A DNA stretch of 64,000 nt from JALYNX01 sp963749415 (GTDB lineage: Bacteria > Actinomycetota > Acidimicrobiia > Spongiisociales > ZC4RG35), in contig CAVVMG010000001.1 in NCBI GenBank assembly GCA_963749415.1, positions 1,178,001 through 1,242,000 on the forward strand. The letters are read 5' to 3'. Below, one piece after another: positions 17,989 to 27,551 of this stretch; position 1 is the stretch's first letter; each line of letters opens with the position of its first letter. The notes beneath the pieces were generated by a model. It did no database searches and was not told the DNA's origin. It saw only the letters and a program-made list of their open reading frames with translations. The position numbers were made by a program, and so were the translations under genes.

Positions 17989-18645
17989 ATGGGAGTGATC
18001 AGAGAGTTTCTCAAGGGATTGCGGGTGACCGGGGGAACCATGCTTCGCACCATCAGCGGGGAGGAGCTGGTCACCAGCCGCTATCCGGAGGAGATGCGGG
18101 AGAAACCGCAGCGGTTTCACGGGCGCCACGTCCTCAACCGCTACCCGGACGGGATGGAGAAATGCATCGGCTGCGAGCTCTGTGCCGGCGCCTGCCCGGC
18201 CAAATGCATCTACGTGCGGGGGGTCGACAACGACCCGGAGCATCCGACATCGCCGGGGGAGAGGTTCGGCTACGTCTACGAGATCAACATGCTCCGCTGC
18301 ATCTTCTGCGGCCTGTGTGTCGAGGCCTGCCCGACTGAAGCGATCACGATGACGCACCTGTTCGAGTTCTCCACGACCAATCGCGATGACGCCATCTACA
18401 CCAGGGAAACCCTGCTCATGGACGAGCGGGGTGTCGTGCCCCACATGTTCCCCGACGACCCGCTGGCCGACATGGACGAGCTCAACGCGGCCGACGGCTG
18501 GCTTCGGGCCACGGCGCCGGCCGGAGTCGCCGCGTACGAGGGGGTGCGGATGTGGCAGGCGACCCCGGGCCCGGCGGATTGGCCCCCCGAACCAACGCAG
18601 GAGGAGCGCGACCGCAGCATCAGCCAGGAACCAGCCGATGGTTGA
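17989..18645 (+). CDS. nuoI: NADH-quinone oxidoreductase subunit I (complex I, cluster 1)
   Basis: A 218-residue ferredoxin-like subunit with two 4Fe-4S clusters, N6a and N6b. Ligand motifs are CIGCELCAGACPAKC and CIFCGLCVEACPTEA. The amphipathic N-terminus (VIREFLKGLRVTGGTML) packs at the membrane. The C-terminal 55 residues (rich in Pro, Ala and Glu) extend beyond the usual end. Start is the ATG three bases after the nuoH stop. It overlaps nuoJ by 8 bases. Confidence 0.96.
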   Translation: MGVIREFLKGLRVTGGTMLRTISGEELVTSRYPEEMREKPQRFHGRHVLNRYPDGMEKCIGCELCAGACPAKCIYVRGVDNDPEHPTSPGERFGYVYEINMLRCIFCGLCVEACPTEAITMTHLFEFSTTNRDDAIYTRETLLMDERGVVPHMFPDDPLADMDELNAADGWLRATAPAGVAAYEGVRMWQATPGPADWPPEPTQEERDRSISQEPADG

Positions 18646-19162
18646 GATCGTGCTGTTTGCCCTGATGGCCGCGGGCGCCCTGGCCGGTGCGGCGACCGTC
18701 GTCCTTGCCCGCAACCCGGTCCATTCGGCGATGGGCCTCCTCGGAACCCTGTTCTCGGTGGGAGTCCTCTACGTCGTGCAACTGGCGCATCTGGTCGCGG
18801 CGGTGCAGGTGATCGTTTACGCGGGAGCGGTGATGACCCTGTTCCTGTTCGTGATCATGCTCATCGGCGTCGACAAGAGCGAGACCCGTGAAGAGTCGCT
18901 GCCGGGGCAGCGTTTGCTGGTTGGTGGGCTGGCGGCCGTGATCGTGGTCCTTGCCGCCGTGGTGACCCTCTCCGGGGACTTCGTTTGGGTGCCTGCCGCG
19001 GCAGAGTCCCCGATCGCCGCAAGCACGAATGGCACGGTCGAAGCGGTCGCCGAACCCCTGTTCACAACATGGGTGCTCGCATTCGAGGCAACAGCCCTCC
19101 TGCTCACGATCGCTGCGGCCGGGGCCATCGCCCTCGCCCAGTTCCGCAGGGTGAGGGTCTGA
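18638..19162 (+). CDS. nuoJ: NADH-quinone oxidoreductase subunit J (complex I, cluster 1)
   Basis: A 174-residue membrane subunit with five helices. Conserved features are ARNPVHSAMGLL and QVIVYAGAVMTLFLFVIML, where the helix with the pi-bulge lies. The start ATG is inside the end of nuoI, and the stop shares a base with nuoK (TGATG). It acts with NuoA, NuoH and NuoK in the link between quinone reduction and proton pumping. Confidence 0.95.
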   Translation: MVEIVLFALMAAGALAGAATVVLARNPVHSAMGLLGTLFSVGVLYVVQLAHLVAAVQVIVYAGAVMTLFLFVIMLIGVDKSETREESLPGQRLLVGGLAAVIVVLAAVVTLSGDFVWVPAAAESPIAASTNGTVEAVAEPLFTTWVLAFEATALLLTIAAAGAIALAQFRRVRV

Positions 19163-19464
19163 TGGTCGCGGCCGGCTGGTACATGGGCCTGGCCGCTGCG
19201 CTCTTCATGATTGGAGCACTAGGCATCCTCCTCAGGCGCAATGCCCTCGTGATGTTCATGTGCATCGAGCTGATGCTCAACGCGGTGAACCTGACCCTGG
19301 TCTCGGCGGGTCGTGCGATGAACGACCTCAACGGCCAGGTGGCCGTGTTCTTCATCCTCGTGGTTGCGGCTGCCGAGGTGGTGGTCGGCCTGGCCATCAT
19401 CGTCGCCATCTTCCGCCGGCGAGCAACGGCTTCCGTCGACGAGTTGAGCGAGCTGAGGGGTTGA
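19162..19464 (+). CDS. nuoK: NADH-quinone oxidoreductase subunit K (complex I, cluster 1)
   Basis: A 100-residue three-helix subunit, homologous to MrpC antiporter subunits. Helix 2 has the conserved acidic residue in VMFMCIELMLNAVNL, and helix 3 has a second in VVAAAEVVVGLAI. Both are part of the proton path. It shares single bases with both neighbours' stop/start codons (TGATG), so it is tightly coupled. Confidence 0.96.
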   Translation: MVAAGWYMGLAAALFMIGALGILLRRNALVMFMCIELMLNAVNLTLVSAGRAMNDLNGQVAVFFILVVAAAEVVVGLAIIVAIFRRRATASVDELSELRG

Positions 19465-21347
19465 TGACCGAGCTCATCTGGCTCGTGATCGCCCTTCCCC
19501 TCGCCGGGGCGGTGGTGCTCCACTTCTTCGGGCGCTACTTAGGAGAGCCCCTCTCCGGCTGGCTGGCATCGGCGGCGATCGGGGGCGCCTTCGTGATCGC
19601 GTTGGTTGCGGCGCTCCCATTCTTCGAGGGCGGGGAGCACGGGACCATCCTCCTTCTCTGGGACTGGATGCCGGCTGTCGGGGCCCGTTTCGAGCTGTTC
19701 TGGGACCCGCTTGCTGCCCTGATGACCTTGATCATCACCGGGGTCGGCACCCTGATCCATGTCTTCGCGGTCGGTTACATGCATGGGGATGAGCGGTTCC
19801 CGCGCTTCTTCACCTATCTCAACCTGTTCGCGGCATCGATGCTCACCCTGGTGCTCGCCGGGAACTACGCGATGCTCTTCCTCGGCTGGGAGCTGGTCGG
19901 GCTCTGCTCCTATCTGCTGATCGGGTTCTGGTACACCAGGACGACTGCGGCGGCTGCCGCCAAGAAGGCGTTCATCGTCAACCGGATCGGCGACGTCGGG
20001 TTCATGGTCGGACTGATGCTGGTGTTCACCACCTTCGGCACCCTCTCCTTCGCCGGGGTGTTCGAAAATGTCGGGTCGCAGTTGAGCACGGGGATGGCGA
20101 CTGCCATTGGTCTCCTATTCCTGGTGGGGGCAGCAGGCAAGTCGGCGCAGATTCCGCTCTACGTCTGGCTCCCCGACGCAATGGAGGGCCCGACCCCGGT
20201 CTCCGCCCTCATCCACGCGGCAACGATGGTCACCGCCGGGGTCTATGTCATCGCCCGGTCGGCGCCGATCTACGACCTGTCACTGGTGGCCCAGACCACC
20301 GTGGCCACGGTCGGCGCCCTGACCGCGATCTGGGCGGCGTCCATCGCGCTTGCGCAGCGCGACATCAAGCGGGTGCTCGCCTATTCGACGATCTCCCAGC
20401 TCGGGTTCATGTTCCTGGCGGTAGGCACTACGGCGTACATCGCGGGGGTCTTCCATCTCATGACCCATGCGTTCTTCAAGGCACTGCTCTTCCTTGGCGC
20501 CGGCTCGGTGATCCATGGGCTGAGCGGCGAACAGGACATGCACCGCATGGGTGGCCTGTTGCGGAAGATGCCGGTGACCGCGCTCACAATGGCGGTGGGT
20601 GCCATCGCCCTCGCCGGGCTCCCTCCGCTCGCCGGGTTCTGGTCGAAAGACGAGATCCTCGCCGCCGGGTTCAATCATGGTGGGTGGTACTACGCCTTGT
20701 GGTTGATCGGGCTGATAACCGCTCTGATCACGGCGTTCTATATCGCCCGGCTCTGGGTGTTGGTCTTTATCGGAGAGCCGCGGTGGGAGGAGGGCAAGCA
20801 CCCTCACGAGTCACCACGGGTCATGACCATCCCCTTGATCATCCTCGCCGTGCTCTCGTTCGTTGGCGGCCTGGTCAACACCCCGTTCCGGTTGACCCTG
20901 GAGCAGTTCCTGGAGCCGAGTTTCGAGGGGGTGTCCCTCGAGCATCCGCCGGAGGACACCACCATGCTCCTCATCCTCGCCGGCTTGTCGGTGTTGGCCG
21001 CATTCGGTGGAGCCGCGGCAGGCTATCTGGCATACAACCGGCCCGTAGATCGCTGGCGTCGCTTCGAGGAGGGTTTCGAGCCGCTGTGGGGAACCTGGGA
21101 AGCGGCGTACCGCGTCGACGACCTCTATGGGGCAGCCCTGGTCGCCCCCGGGAGGAAGGGTGCGGAAATGGCCGCCTTTGCGATCGATCTCCCGGTGATC
21201 GACGGGGCGGTCAACGGCGTGGGCCGCGTGGTCAGAACGATCGGAGACCGGACCCGCACGCTGCAGACCGGTTTCGTTCGCAACTATGGAGTCCTGTTCC
21301 TCGGCGGCGCCCTCATCGTGGTGTTGTGGATGGTCTGGGGATCATGA
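19464..21347 (+). CDS. nuoL: NADH-quinone oxidoreductase subunit L (complex I, cluster 1)
   Basis: A 627-residue antiporter-like proton-pumping subunit. Recognisable motifs are GWELVGLCSYLLIGFWYTR (with the functional Glu), KSAQIPLYVWLPDAMEGPTPVSALIHAATMVTAG and the later DIKRVLAYSTISQLGFM. The C-terminal lateral helix and last membrane helix are present (about 520-627). The start overlaps nuoK. After its stop there is a 67-base gap before nuoM, one of only two gaps above 60 bases among cluster 1 neighbours. Confidence 0.97.
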   Translation: MTELIWLVIALPLAGAVVLHFFGRYLGEPLSGWLASAAIGGAFVIALVAALPFFEGGEHGTILLLWDWMPAVGARFELFWDPLAALMTLIITGVGTLIHVFAVGYMHGDERFPRFFTYLNLFAASMLTLVLAGNYAMLFLGWELVGLCSYLLIGFWYTRTTAAAAAKKAFIVNRIGDVGFMVGLMLVFTTFGTLSFAGVFENVGSQLSTGMATAIGLLFLVGAAGKSAQIPLYVWLPDAMEGPTPVSALIHAATMVTAGVYVIARSAPIYDLSLVAQTTVATVGALTAIWAASIALAQRDIKRVLAYSTISQLGFMFLAVGTTAYIAGVFHLMTHAFFKALLFLGAGSVIHGLSGEQDMHRMGGLLRKMPVTALTMAVGAIALAGLPPLAGFWSKDEILAAGFNHGGWYYALWLIGLITALITAFYIARLWVLVFIGEPRWEEGKHPHESPRVMTIPLIILAVLSFVGGLVNTPFRLTLEQFLEPSFEGVSLEHPPEDTTMLLILAGLSVLAAFGGAAAGYLAYNRPVDRWRRFEEGFEPLWGTWEAAYRVDDLYGAALVAPGRKGAEMAAFAIDLPVIDGAVNGVGRVVRTIGDRTRTLQTGFVRNYGVLFLGGALIVVLWMVWGS

Positions 21348-21369
21348 TCCGCCGGCCGAACCACTCTCG

Positions 21370-21408
21370 CCGTCGCTGCGCTCCGACGGTCCCCCAATTG
21401 AAGGGGGG
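21370..21408. repeat. Tandem hairpins in the nuoL-nuoM gap
   Basis: Two adjacent inverted repeats fill the gap. CCGTCG at 21370-21375 pairs with CGACGG at 21384-21389 around CTGCGCTC. CCCCC at 21391-21395 pairs with GGGGG at 21403-21407 around AATTGAA. The second hairpin abuts the nuoM ribosome-binding site (AAGGGGGG) and could limit nuoM translation. It may equally be a mobile palindromic repeat. Confidence 0.55.
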
Positions 21409-21414
21409 ACAAAA

Positions 21415-22940
<1,526 letters not shown>

Positions 22941-22944
<4 letters not shown>

Positions 22945-24389
22945 TCACCGCACCAGAGATCTCGTGGATCGCGATCGCCCCCGAGCTGACCCTCGCCCTC
23001 GCTGCAGCGCTGGTGCTGCTGGTCGAAGTGCAGTGGAAGCCGAGGGCACGGGTGCTGGGGATGGTGGCTGGGGTCGGTCTCACCACCGCCGTGGCGTTCA
23101 CTTTCCTGCAATGGGTTCAGCAAGAAGGGGGGGATGTCGGCGGCCAGCTCGCCTTCTCCGACATGATCGCAGTGGACGGCTTTGCCATCTTTGCCCGCTT
23201 CGTGCTCCTGGCGGCGACCGGTCTCGGCTTGCTCGCCGGATGGCGCTTCGTCGTGGGTTTGGGACGGCGCGGCGCTGAAGCCCTTGCCCTCGTCCTTTTG
23301 GCTACCGCAGGGTTCTCGATCATGGTCGCCTCCAACAACCTGGTGATGATGTTCCTCGGGCTGGAGGTTGGATCGATCGCCCTATACGTCCTCGCCGGGC
23401 TCACCAGAGAGAACCCTGAGTCCGATGAGGCTGCGCTCAAGTACTTCCTGCTCGGATCCTTCGCCTCGGCGGTCTTCGTCTACGGGGTTGCCCTCCTCTA
23501 CGCCGGGACCGGGACCTTCTCGATCGTCGACATCCGCTCTCTCTTGGACGGCACGACCATTGCCAGTCCGGCGGTGATCTACATCGGGATCGGGCTGGTG
23601 ATTGCCGGGCTCGGGTTCAAAGTGTCTGCGGCGCCCTTCCACACCTGGGCCCCCGACGTCTACCAGGGGGCGCCGGCGGGGATCGTGGGCTACATGGCGG
23701 CGGTGGCCAAGATCGCGGGTTTCGCCGCCTTGACCCGGGTCCTCCTCGCCGGTGTTCAGTCCCTCGAAGTCACCTGGCTCCCGGTGATCGCCGCCATCGC
23801 GACTCTCTCCATGGTGGTGGGATCGGTGGTGGCGCTGGTCCAAGGGGATGTGCGCCGGTTGCTCGCCTATTCGGGCGTGGCCCATGCCGGGTTCATCATG
23901 ACCGGGGTGGTGGGCGGCGCCAGCGACGGGGTCCTCTTCTACCTGGCGGTGTACGCAATCCAGTTGGTCGGCGCCTTCGCGGTCGTCGCCGCGGTGAGCG
24001 GTCCCGACGGAGCCAGGTCCTCAATCGACGAGTATCGGGGCCTGGCCCGCCGCAGCCCGCTCCTCGCCGCCTCGTTCACGGTGCTCCTGCTCGGCATGGG
24101 GGGGATACCCCTCACCTCTGGCTTCGTCGCCAAGTTCGGCGTGCTCTCCGATGCCTGGGCGGGCGGCTACCAGTGGCTGGTCGTGGTCGCGGTCCTGGCA
24201 TCAGTGATCGCCCTTGCCTTCTACATCCGGGTGATCGTGGTGATGTACATGGACGATTCGGAGGGCGCTTCTTTGTCGGTGGTGGCCCCCGTCCGCCTGG
24301 TCCTGGGCACCGCCGTGGGGGTGACCCTGCTCTTTGGGGTGTTCCCGGGGTCGCTGCTCAACGCCGCCGCCAATGCCCTCCTCCTCTAG
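22941..24389 (+). CDS. nuoN: NADH-quinone oxidoreductase subunit N (complex I, cluster 1)
   Basis: A 482-residue antiporter-like subunit, the last of the fourteen nuo genes here. Visible motifs are NNLVMMFLGLEVGSIALYVLAG, ESDEAALKYFLLGSFASAVFVYG, SAAPFHTWAPDVYQGAPAGIVGYM and DVRRLLAYSGVAHAGFI. The TTG start overlaps nuoM. Its 3' end overlaps the start of the following bactofilin-like gene by 17 bases. Confidence 0.95.
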
Positions 24390-25554
24390 AAAATTCGCGC
24401 TAGGGGCCCTGGCTGCCGTGTTCCTCTTCGCTCTCGGGGGCGAAGCCGAGGCTGCCGAAACCGCCACCTCAGATCTGGTGATCATCTCCGAGGATGACAT
24501 CGTCGAGGACGACCTCTATGCCGCCGGCCTCAAGGTCGTGATCGAAGGCGTGGTGGAGGGGGACCTGTTCGCCTTTGCCGCCGAAGAGGTGATCATCAGC
24601 GGAGAGGTGAGGGGCAGCGTCACGGCATTGACCCCGTCGGTCACAATCTCGGGAGATGTCGGAGGCTCGGTGCGAGCGATCGGGTCGACACTCGATGTCA
24701 CGGGCTCGGTAGGCAAGGACTTGATCGCGACCGTGGTCAACGCCTCCCTGGGTGGCGAGTCCACGGTTGGCGGCGACGTGTTGATCTGGGCGTTCTCGGT
24801 GACCGCAGCCGGCTCGGTGGGAGGGGACTTCGAGGGCACCCAGCGCACCCTTCGGATCGAGGGTGAAGTCGACGGCGATGTCGATGTCACGGTGAACCGG
24901 ATGCTGATCACCGGCCCGCTCACCGTGGATGGGGATCTCGGGTATCGCTCACCGGTAGAGGCCGAGGGAATCGATCAGGCGAGCGTTGGCGGGGCGGTGG
25001 TGCACAAGACCCCTCTCCCTCCGAACATCAGGGTGCGCGCCCTGGGCCTCCTTGCCCGGTTCCTGGTTGTGATCGGCCTGACTGCCGCTGCGCTGCTCGT
25101 CGCCTGGGGATGGCCGGAGCGGACGGCGCACGCCGCCGCCCAAGGAAGGGCCAGGCCCCTGGGCTCTTATTGGCGCGGCGCACTGGTGACCTTCATGCCG
25201 CTGCTCATCGCAGGTGTTGCCATTCTCGTAGTCGTGCTTGCCCCGGCGACCGCCAGCCTCCCACTGCTTGCGATCTTCGCCCCCTTGGTGTTGCTGACCG
25301 CATCCATCGTCCTCGTGCTCAGCCTGGTGGCAGGGGCGCCGGCCGTCCTGGCCCTGGGAAGACTGTTGCCGGGGCGCCGCGGGATTCATGGGGCGATCGT
25401 GGTCGGCTCCATCCTGGCCGGCGCGACCTGGATGCTCCCGTTGGTCGGATGGATCGTCCCCCTCCTGGTGCTTCCCTTCGGCCTCGGATCGTGGATCCTG
25501 GGCTGGCGGGGCGGGGAGATGGCTGACGAACCTGTAAGTCTTGACTTACCGTAA
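24373..25554 (+). CDS. Secreted bactofilin-like beta-helix protein with C-terminal membrane helices
   Basis: A 393-residue protein overlapping nuoN by 17 bases. It begins with a signal peptide (MPSSSRKFALGALAAVFLFALG, cleavage near AEAAE). Residues about 30-215 are a run of short repeats such as VIEGVVEGDLFAFA, VIISGEVRGSVTA and DVTGSVGKDL, which fits a right-handed beta-helix of the bactofilin (polymer-forming) type. The C-terminal half has about four to five membrane helices separated by short loops. So an extracytoplasmic filament-like or adhesive domain seems tethered to a membrane domain. Function is unknown. Overlap with nuoN suggests co-transcription, though a link to complex I is unproven. 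Confidence 0.65.
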   Translation: MPSSSRKFALGALAAVFLFALGGEAEAAETATSDLVIISEDDIVEDDLYAAGLKVVIEGVVEGDLFAFAAEEVIISGEVRGSVTALTPSVTISGDVGGSVRAIGSTLDVTGSVGKDLIATVVNASLGGESTVGGDVLIWAFSVTAAGSVGGDFEGTQRTLRIEGEVDGDVDVTVNRMLITGPLTVDGDLGYRSPVEAEGIDQASVGGAVVHKTPLPPNIRVRALGLLARFLVVIGLTAAALLVAWGWPERTAHAAAQGRARPLGSYWRGALVTFMPLLIAGVAILVVVLAPATASLPLLAIFAPLVLLTASIVLVLSLVAGAPAVLALGRLLPGRRGIHGAIVVGSILAGATWMLPLVGWIVPLLVLPFGLGSWILGWRGGEMADEPVSLDLP

Positions 25555-25569
25555 GTAGAGGCTTACGAT
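25534..25569 (+). promoter_or_regulatory. arsR promoter with two inverted-repeat operators
   Basis: Two adjacent palindromes share the half-site GTAAG. GTAAGT-CTTG-ACTTAC lies at 25534-25549 and CGTAAG-TAGAGG-CTTACG at 25550-25567. They cover a strong promoter: -35 TTGACT (25541-25546), 17 bases, -10 TACGAT (25564-25569). The predicted transcription start falls on the arsR ATG (25576), so the message is probably leaderless and autorepressed. Confidence 0.8.
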
Positions 25570-25575
25570 AGGCTC

Positions 25576-25881
25576 ATGCTCGGCGATGAACAATTCGACG
25601 CACTCGGCGATCCCACTCGGCGTGAGGTGCTCTCGATCGTCCTCGAGCAGCCACGGTCGGTCGGCGAGATCGCCGACCGACTCCCCGTGAGCCGACCTGC
25701 CGTGTCTCAACACCTGAGGGTGCTGGAGAGCTCGGGCCTGGTCGACCATCGAGCCCAAGGGACCCGCCGGATCTACTCGGCCGCGCCGTCAGGACTCGGC
25801 GAGTTGCGGAAGGCGATCGAGGAGATGTGGGACGAAACGTTGGCACGCTTTGCTGCCGCCACAGAAGAGGAGGAAACATGA
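25576..25881 (+). CDS. ArsR-family winged-helix repressor
   Basis: A 101-residue ArsR/SmtB-fold regulator. FDALGDPTRREVLSIVLEQPRSVGEIADRLPVSRPAVSQHLRVLESSGLVDHRAQGTRRIYS spans the whole winged helix. The metal-binding cysteines of ArsR or SmtB are absent, so it likely senses something other than metal or acts as a simple dimeric repressor. It overlaps the SRPBCC gene by 4 bases. Such ArsR plus SRPBCC pairs are common. The two palindromes over its promoter indicate autoregulation. Confidence 0.9.
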   Translation: MLGDEQFDALGDPTRREVLSIVLEQPRSVGEIADRLPVSRPAVSQHLRVLESSGLVDHRAQGTRRIYSAAPSGLGELRKAIEEMWDETLARFAAATEEEET

Positions 25882-26330
25882 CCACAGAGACGATTCCCGC
25901 AGTGGTTCGGGCCGTTGAGGTGACGGTCGGGCCGGAGCGCGCCTTCGAAGTGTTCACCCGCGGCATGGGCGACTGGTGGCCCATGCAGATGTATTCGATA
26001 TCAGAGGAGAGGGCGGTGGGGATTCGGTTCGAAGAGTCTGCCGGCGGCAAGGTGTACGAGGTCGTGGAGGAAGGCATGGAGTGGGAGTGGGCGGAGATCC
26101 TGGTCTGGGAGCCACCCCACCGATTGGTCCTTGCCTGGCATCCCACCAAGGAGCCCACCGTATCGACGGAGGTCGAGGTCCGGTTCACGAAAGTCGATGG
26201 CGGCACCCGGGTCGAATTGGAGCATCGGGGCTGGGAGCGTCTTGGGGATCAGGCTTCCGACGCCCGTTCCGACTACGACCAGGGTTGGGCGCCGGTGCTA
26301 GGCCTGTTTCAGGCTGCCGCCGGCGCCTGA
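25878..26330 (+). CDS. SRPBCC (AHSA1-like) domain protein
   Basis: A 150-residue START-like ligand-binding fold. AVEVTVGPERAFEVFTRGMGDWW is the usual N-terminal strand-helix, WEPPHRLVLAWHP the central strands, and GGTRVELEHRGWERLG the late strands. It is translated from an ATG overlapping the arsR stop, with GAGGAGG a few bases upstream. By analogy with other ArsR-linked SRPBCC proteins it may bind a small hydrophobic ligand. The ligand cannot be told. Confidence 0.85.
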   Translation: MTTETIPAVVRAVEVTVGPERAFEVFTRGMGDWWPMQMYSISEERAVGIRFEESAGGKVYEVVEEGMEWEWAEILVWEPPHRLVLAWHPTKEPTVSTEVEVRFTKVDGGTRVELEHRGWERLGDQASDARSDYDQGWAPVLGLFQAAAGA

Positions 26331-26387
26331 AACCACACGCGACAGCAAGGCCCACTGGAAGGCGAGCCCTGCTGTTTGGTCTCTGAT

Positions 26388-26459
26388 TCAGAAGATGTAG
26401 ATGAGTAGGGCGACGATGAGCAGGATGCCCACGATCGTCCAGATCAGTCCGCTTCTCAT
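26388..26459 (-). CDS. 23-residue single-pass membrane peptide
   Basis: A very short gene encoding MRSGLIWTIVGILLIVALL followed by IYIF. One membrane helix makes up nearly the whole product. It has a good ribosome-binding site (AAAGGA, 6 bases upstream) and a SigB-type promoter at 26517-26493. It stands alone between genes. Tiny hydrophobic peptides of this form are known in actinobacteria without assigned function. Here the promoter suggests stress induction. The signals make it more likely real than chance. Confidence 0.7.
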   Translation of the reverse strand: MRSGLIWTIVGILLIVALLIYIF

Positions 26460-26492
26460 GACCAGTCCTTTCTCACGTTTCCGGCGAATTGA

Positions 26493-26517
26493 GTACCCGT
26501 CCGACGGCTACCGAAAC
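26493..26517 (-). promoter_or_regulatory. SigB/F-type promoter of the 23-residue peptide
   Basis: On the minus strand GTTT (26517-26514), 15 bases, then GGGTAC (26498-26493). This matches the SigB/SigF consensus of actinobacteria. The start of transcription would be near 26486, leaving a 27-base leader with the AAAGGA site. Confidence 0.65.
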
Positions 26518-26564
26518 CGGTATTGCCCAAGGGGACTTGTGCAGGGGGAGCTAGCGTCAGGCTG

Positions 26565-27551
26565 GTGCGCGCACTCGTCTGGCACGGACCGCGTGAGATG
26601 TCGCTGGACGACATTGCCGACATCACGCCCGCGGCGGGCGAGGTGCTCCTCGAGCCCGAGGCTGTGGGGATCTGCGGCTCCGAGCTCGAGGGATACCTGG
26701 GCCACCAGGCCAATCGCACTCCACCGCTGGTGATGGGCCACGAGTTCGCAGGCCGCGTCGTCGCCGTCGGCGACGAGGTCGACGAAGGCTGGCGCGGCCG
26801 CCGCGCCGCGGTCAATCCCTTGATCGCCGGCGGCACGGTCCATGCCGGGATCGAGCATCTCTCCGACCGCCGCGAGGTGATAGGCGTAGACCGGCCTGGG
26901 GCGTTCGCGGCCGCGGTGCCGGTACCGGCCCACCGGCTGCGTGCACTGCCCGACGACGCTGACGCACGACTCGGAGCGCTCGCCGAGCCCTTGGCCAACG
27001 GTGTGCACGCCGCACGCATCGGGCGGGCGGGCGTCGAGGGCGGGCCGACGGAGCGGATCGTCGTGTTGGGCGCCGGCACCATCGGGCTGATGACGCTGCA
27101 AGCCGCGCTGGTCGGCGGCGCCACCTGGGCCGGCGTGCTCGATACCCACCCGGCTCGGCGTGCCGCTGCTGGAGCGCTCGGCGCTCACGCGACCTTTGGC
27201 GACCCCAAGAAGTTGCCGGAGGGGGCCGACATCGTGTTCGATGCGGTCGGCAGCGAGAGCACGCGCCTGCTGGCCCTCGACTTGCTACGCCCGGGCGGGT
27301 GCGTGGTGATGATCGGATTGGCGGCGGAAAGCACGACGGTCCAATTCCACGAGATGATCCGCCACGGGCTGACCGTGCGCGGCGCCTATGCCTACTCCGA
27401 TGTCGATTACGACGAGGCGCTTCGCTGGCTGCTCGATGGTCGCGCCGGCCTCGGTGACCTCGAACCGGTGCAGCCACTCGACACCGGGCCAGAGGCGTTT
27501 GCCGAGCTGGCGGCCGGGCCGTCGCATCGGCTGAAGGTGTTCCTTGCATGA
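26565..27551 (+). CDS. Zinc-type medium-chain alcohol dehydrogenase lacking the structural-zinc cysteines
   Basis: A 328-residue member of the medium-chain dehydrogenase family. Catalytic-zinc residues are present in VGICGSELEGYLG and VMGHEFAGRV, and the NAD(P) motif is VVLGAGTIGLMTLQAA. The usual four-cysteine structural-zinc lobe is replaced by LIAGGTVHAGIEHLSDRREVIG, so only one zinc is expected. GTG at 26565 is the chosen start. A longer start at 26523 adds a non-conserved leader. It overlaps the SDR gene by 4 bases, suggesting a two-enzyme pathway. The pair uses more CGC and GCG codons than its surroundings by eye. Substrate is unknown. Confidence 0.85.
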   Translation: MRALVWHGPREMSLDDIADITPAAGEVLLEPEAVGICGSELEGYLGHQANRTPPLVMGHEFAGRVVAVGDEVDEGWRGRRAAVNPLIAGGTVHAGIEHLSDRREVIGVDRPGAFAAAVPVPAHRLRALPDDADARLGALAEPLANGVHAARIGRAGVEGGPTERIVVLGAGTIGLMTLQAALVGGATWAGVLDTHPARRAAAGALGAHATFGDPKKLPEGADIVFDAVGSESTRLLALDLLRPGGCVVMIGLAAESTTVQFHEMIRHGLTVRGAYAYSDVDYDEALRWLLDGRAGLGDLEPVQPLDTGPEAFAELAAGPSHRLKVFLA

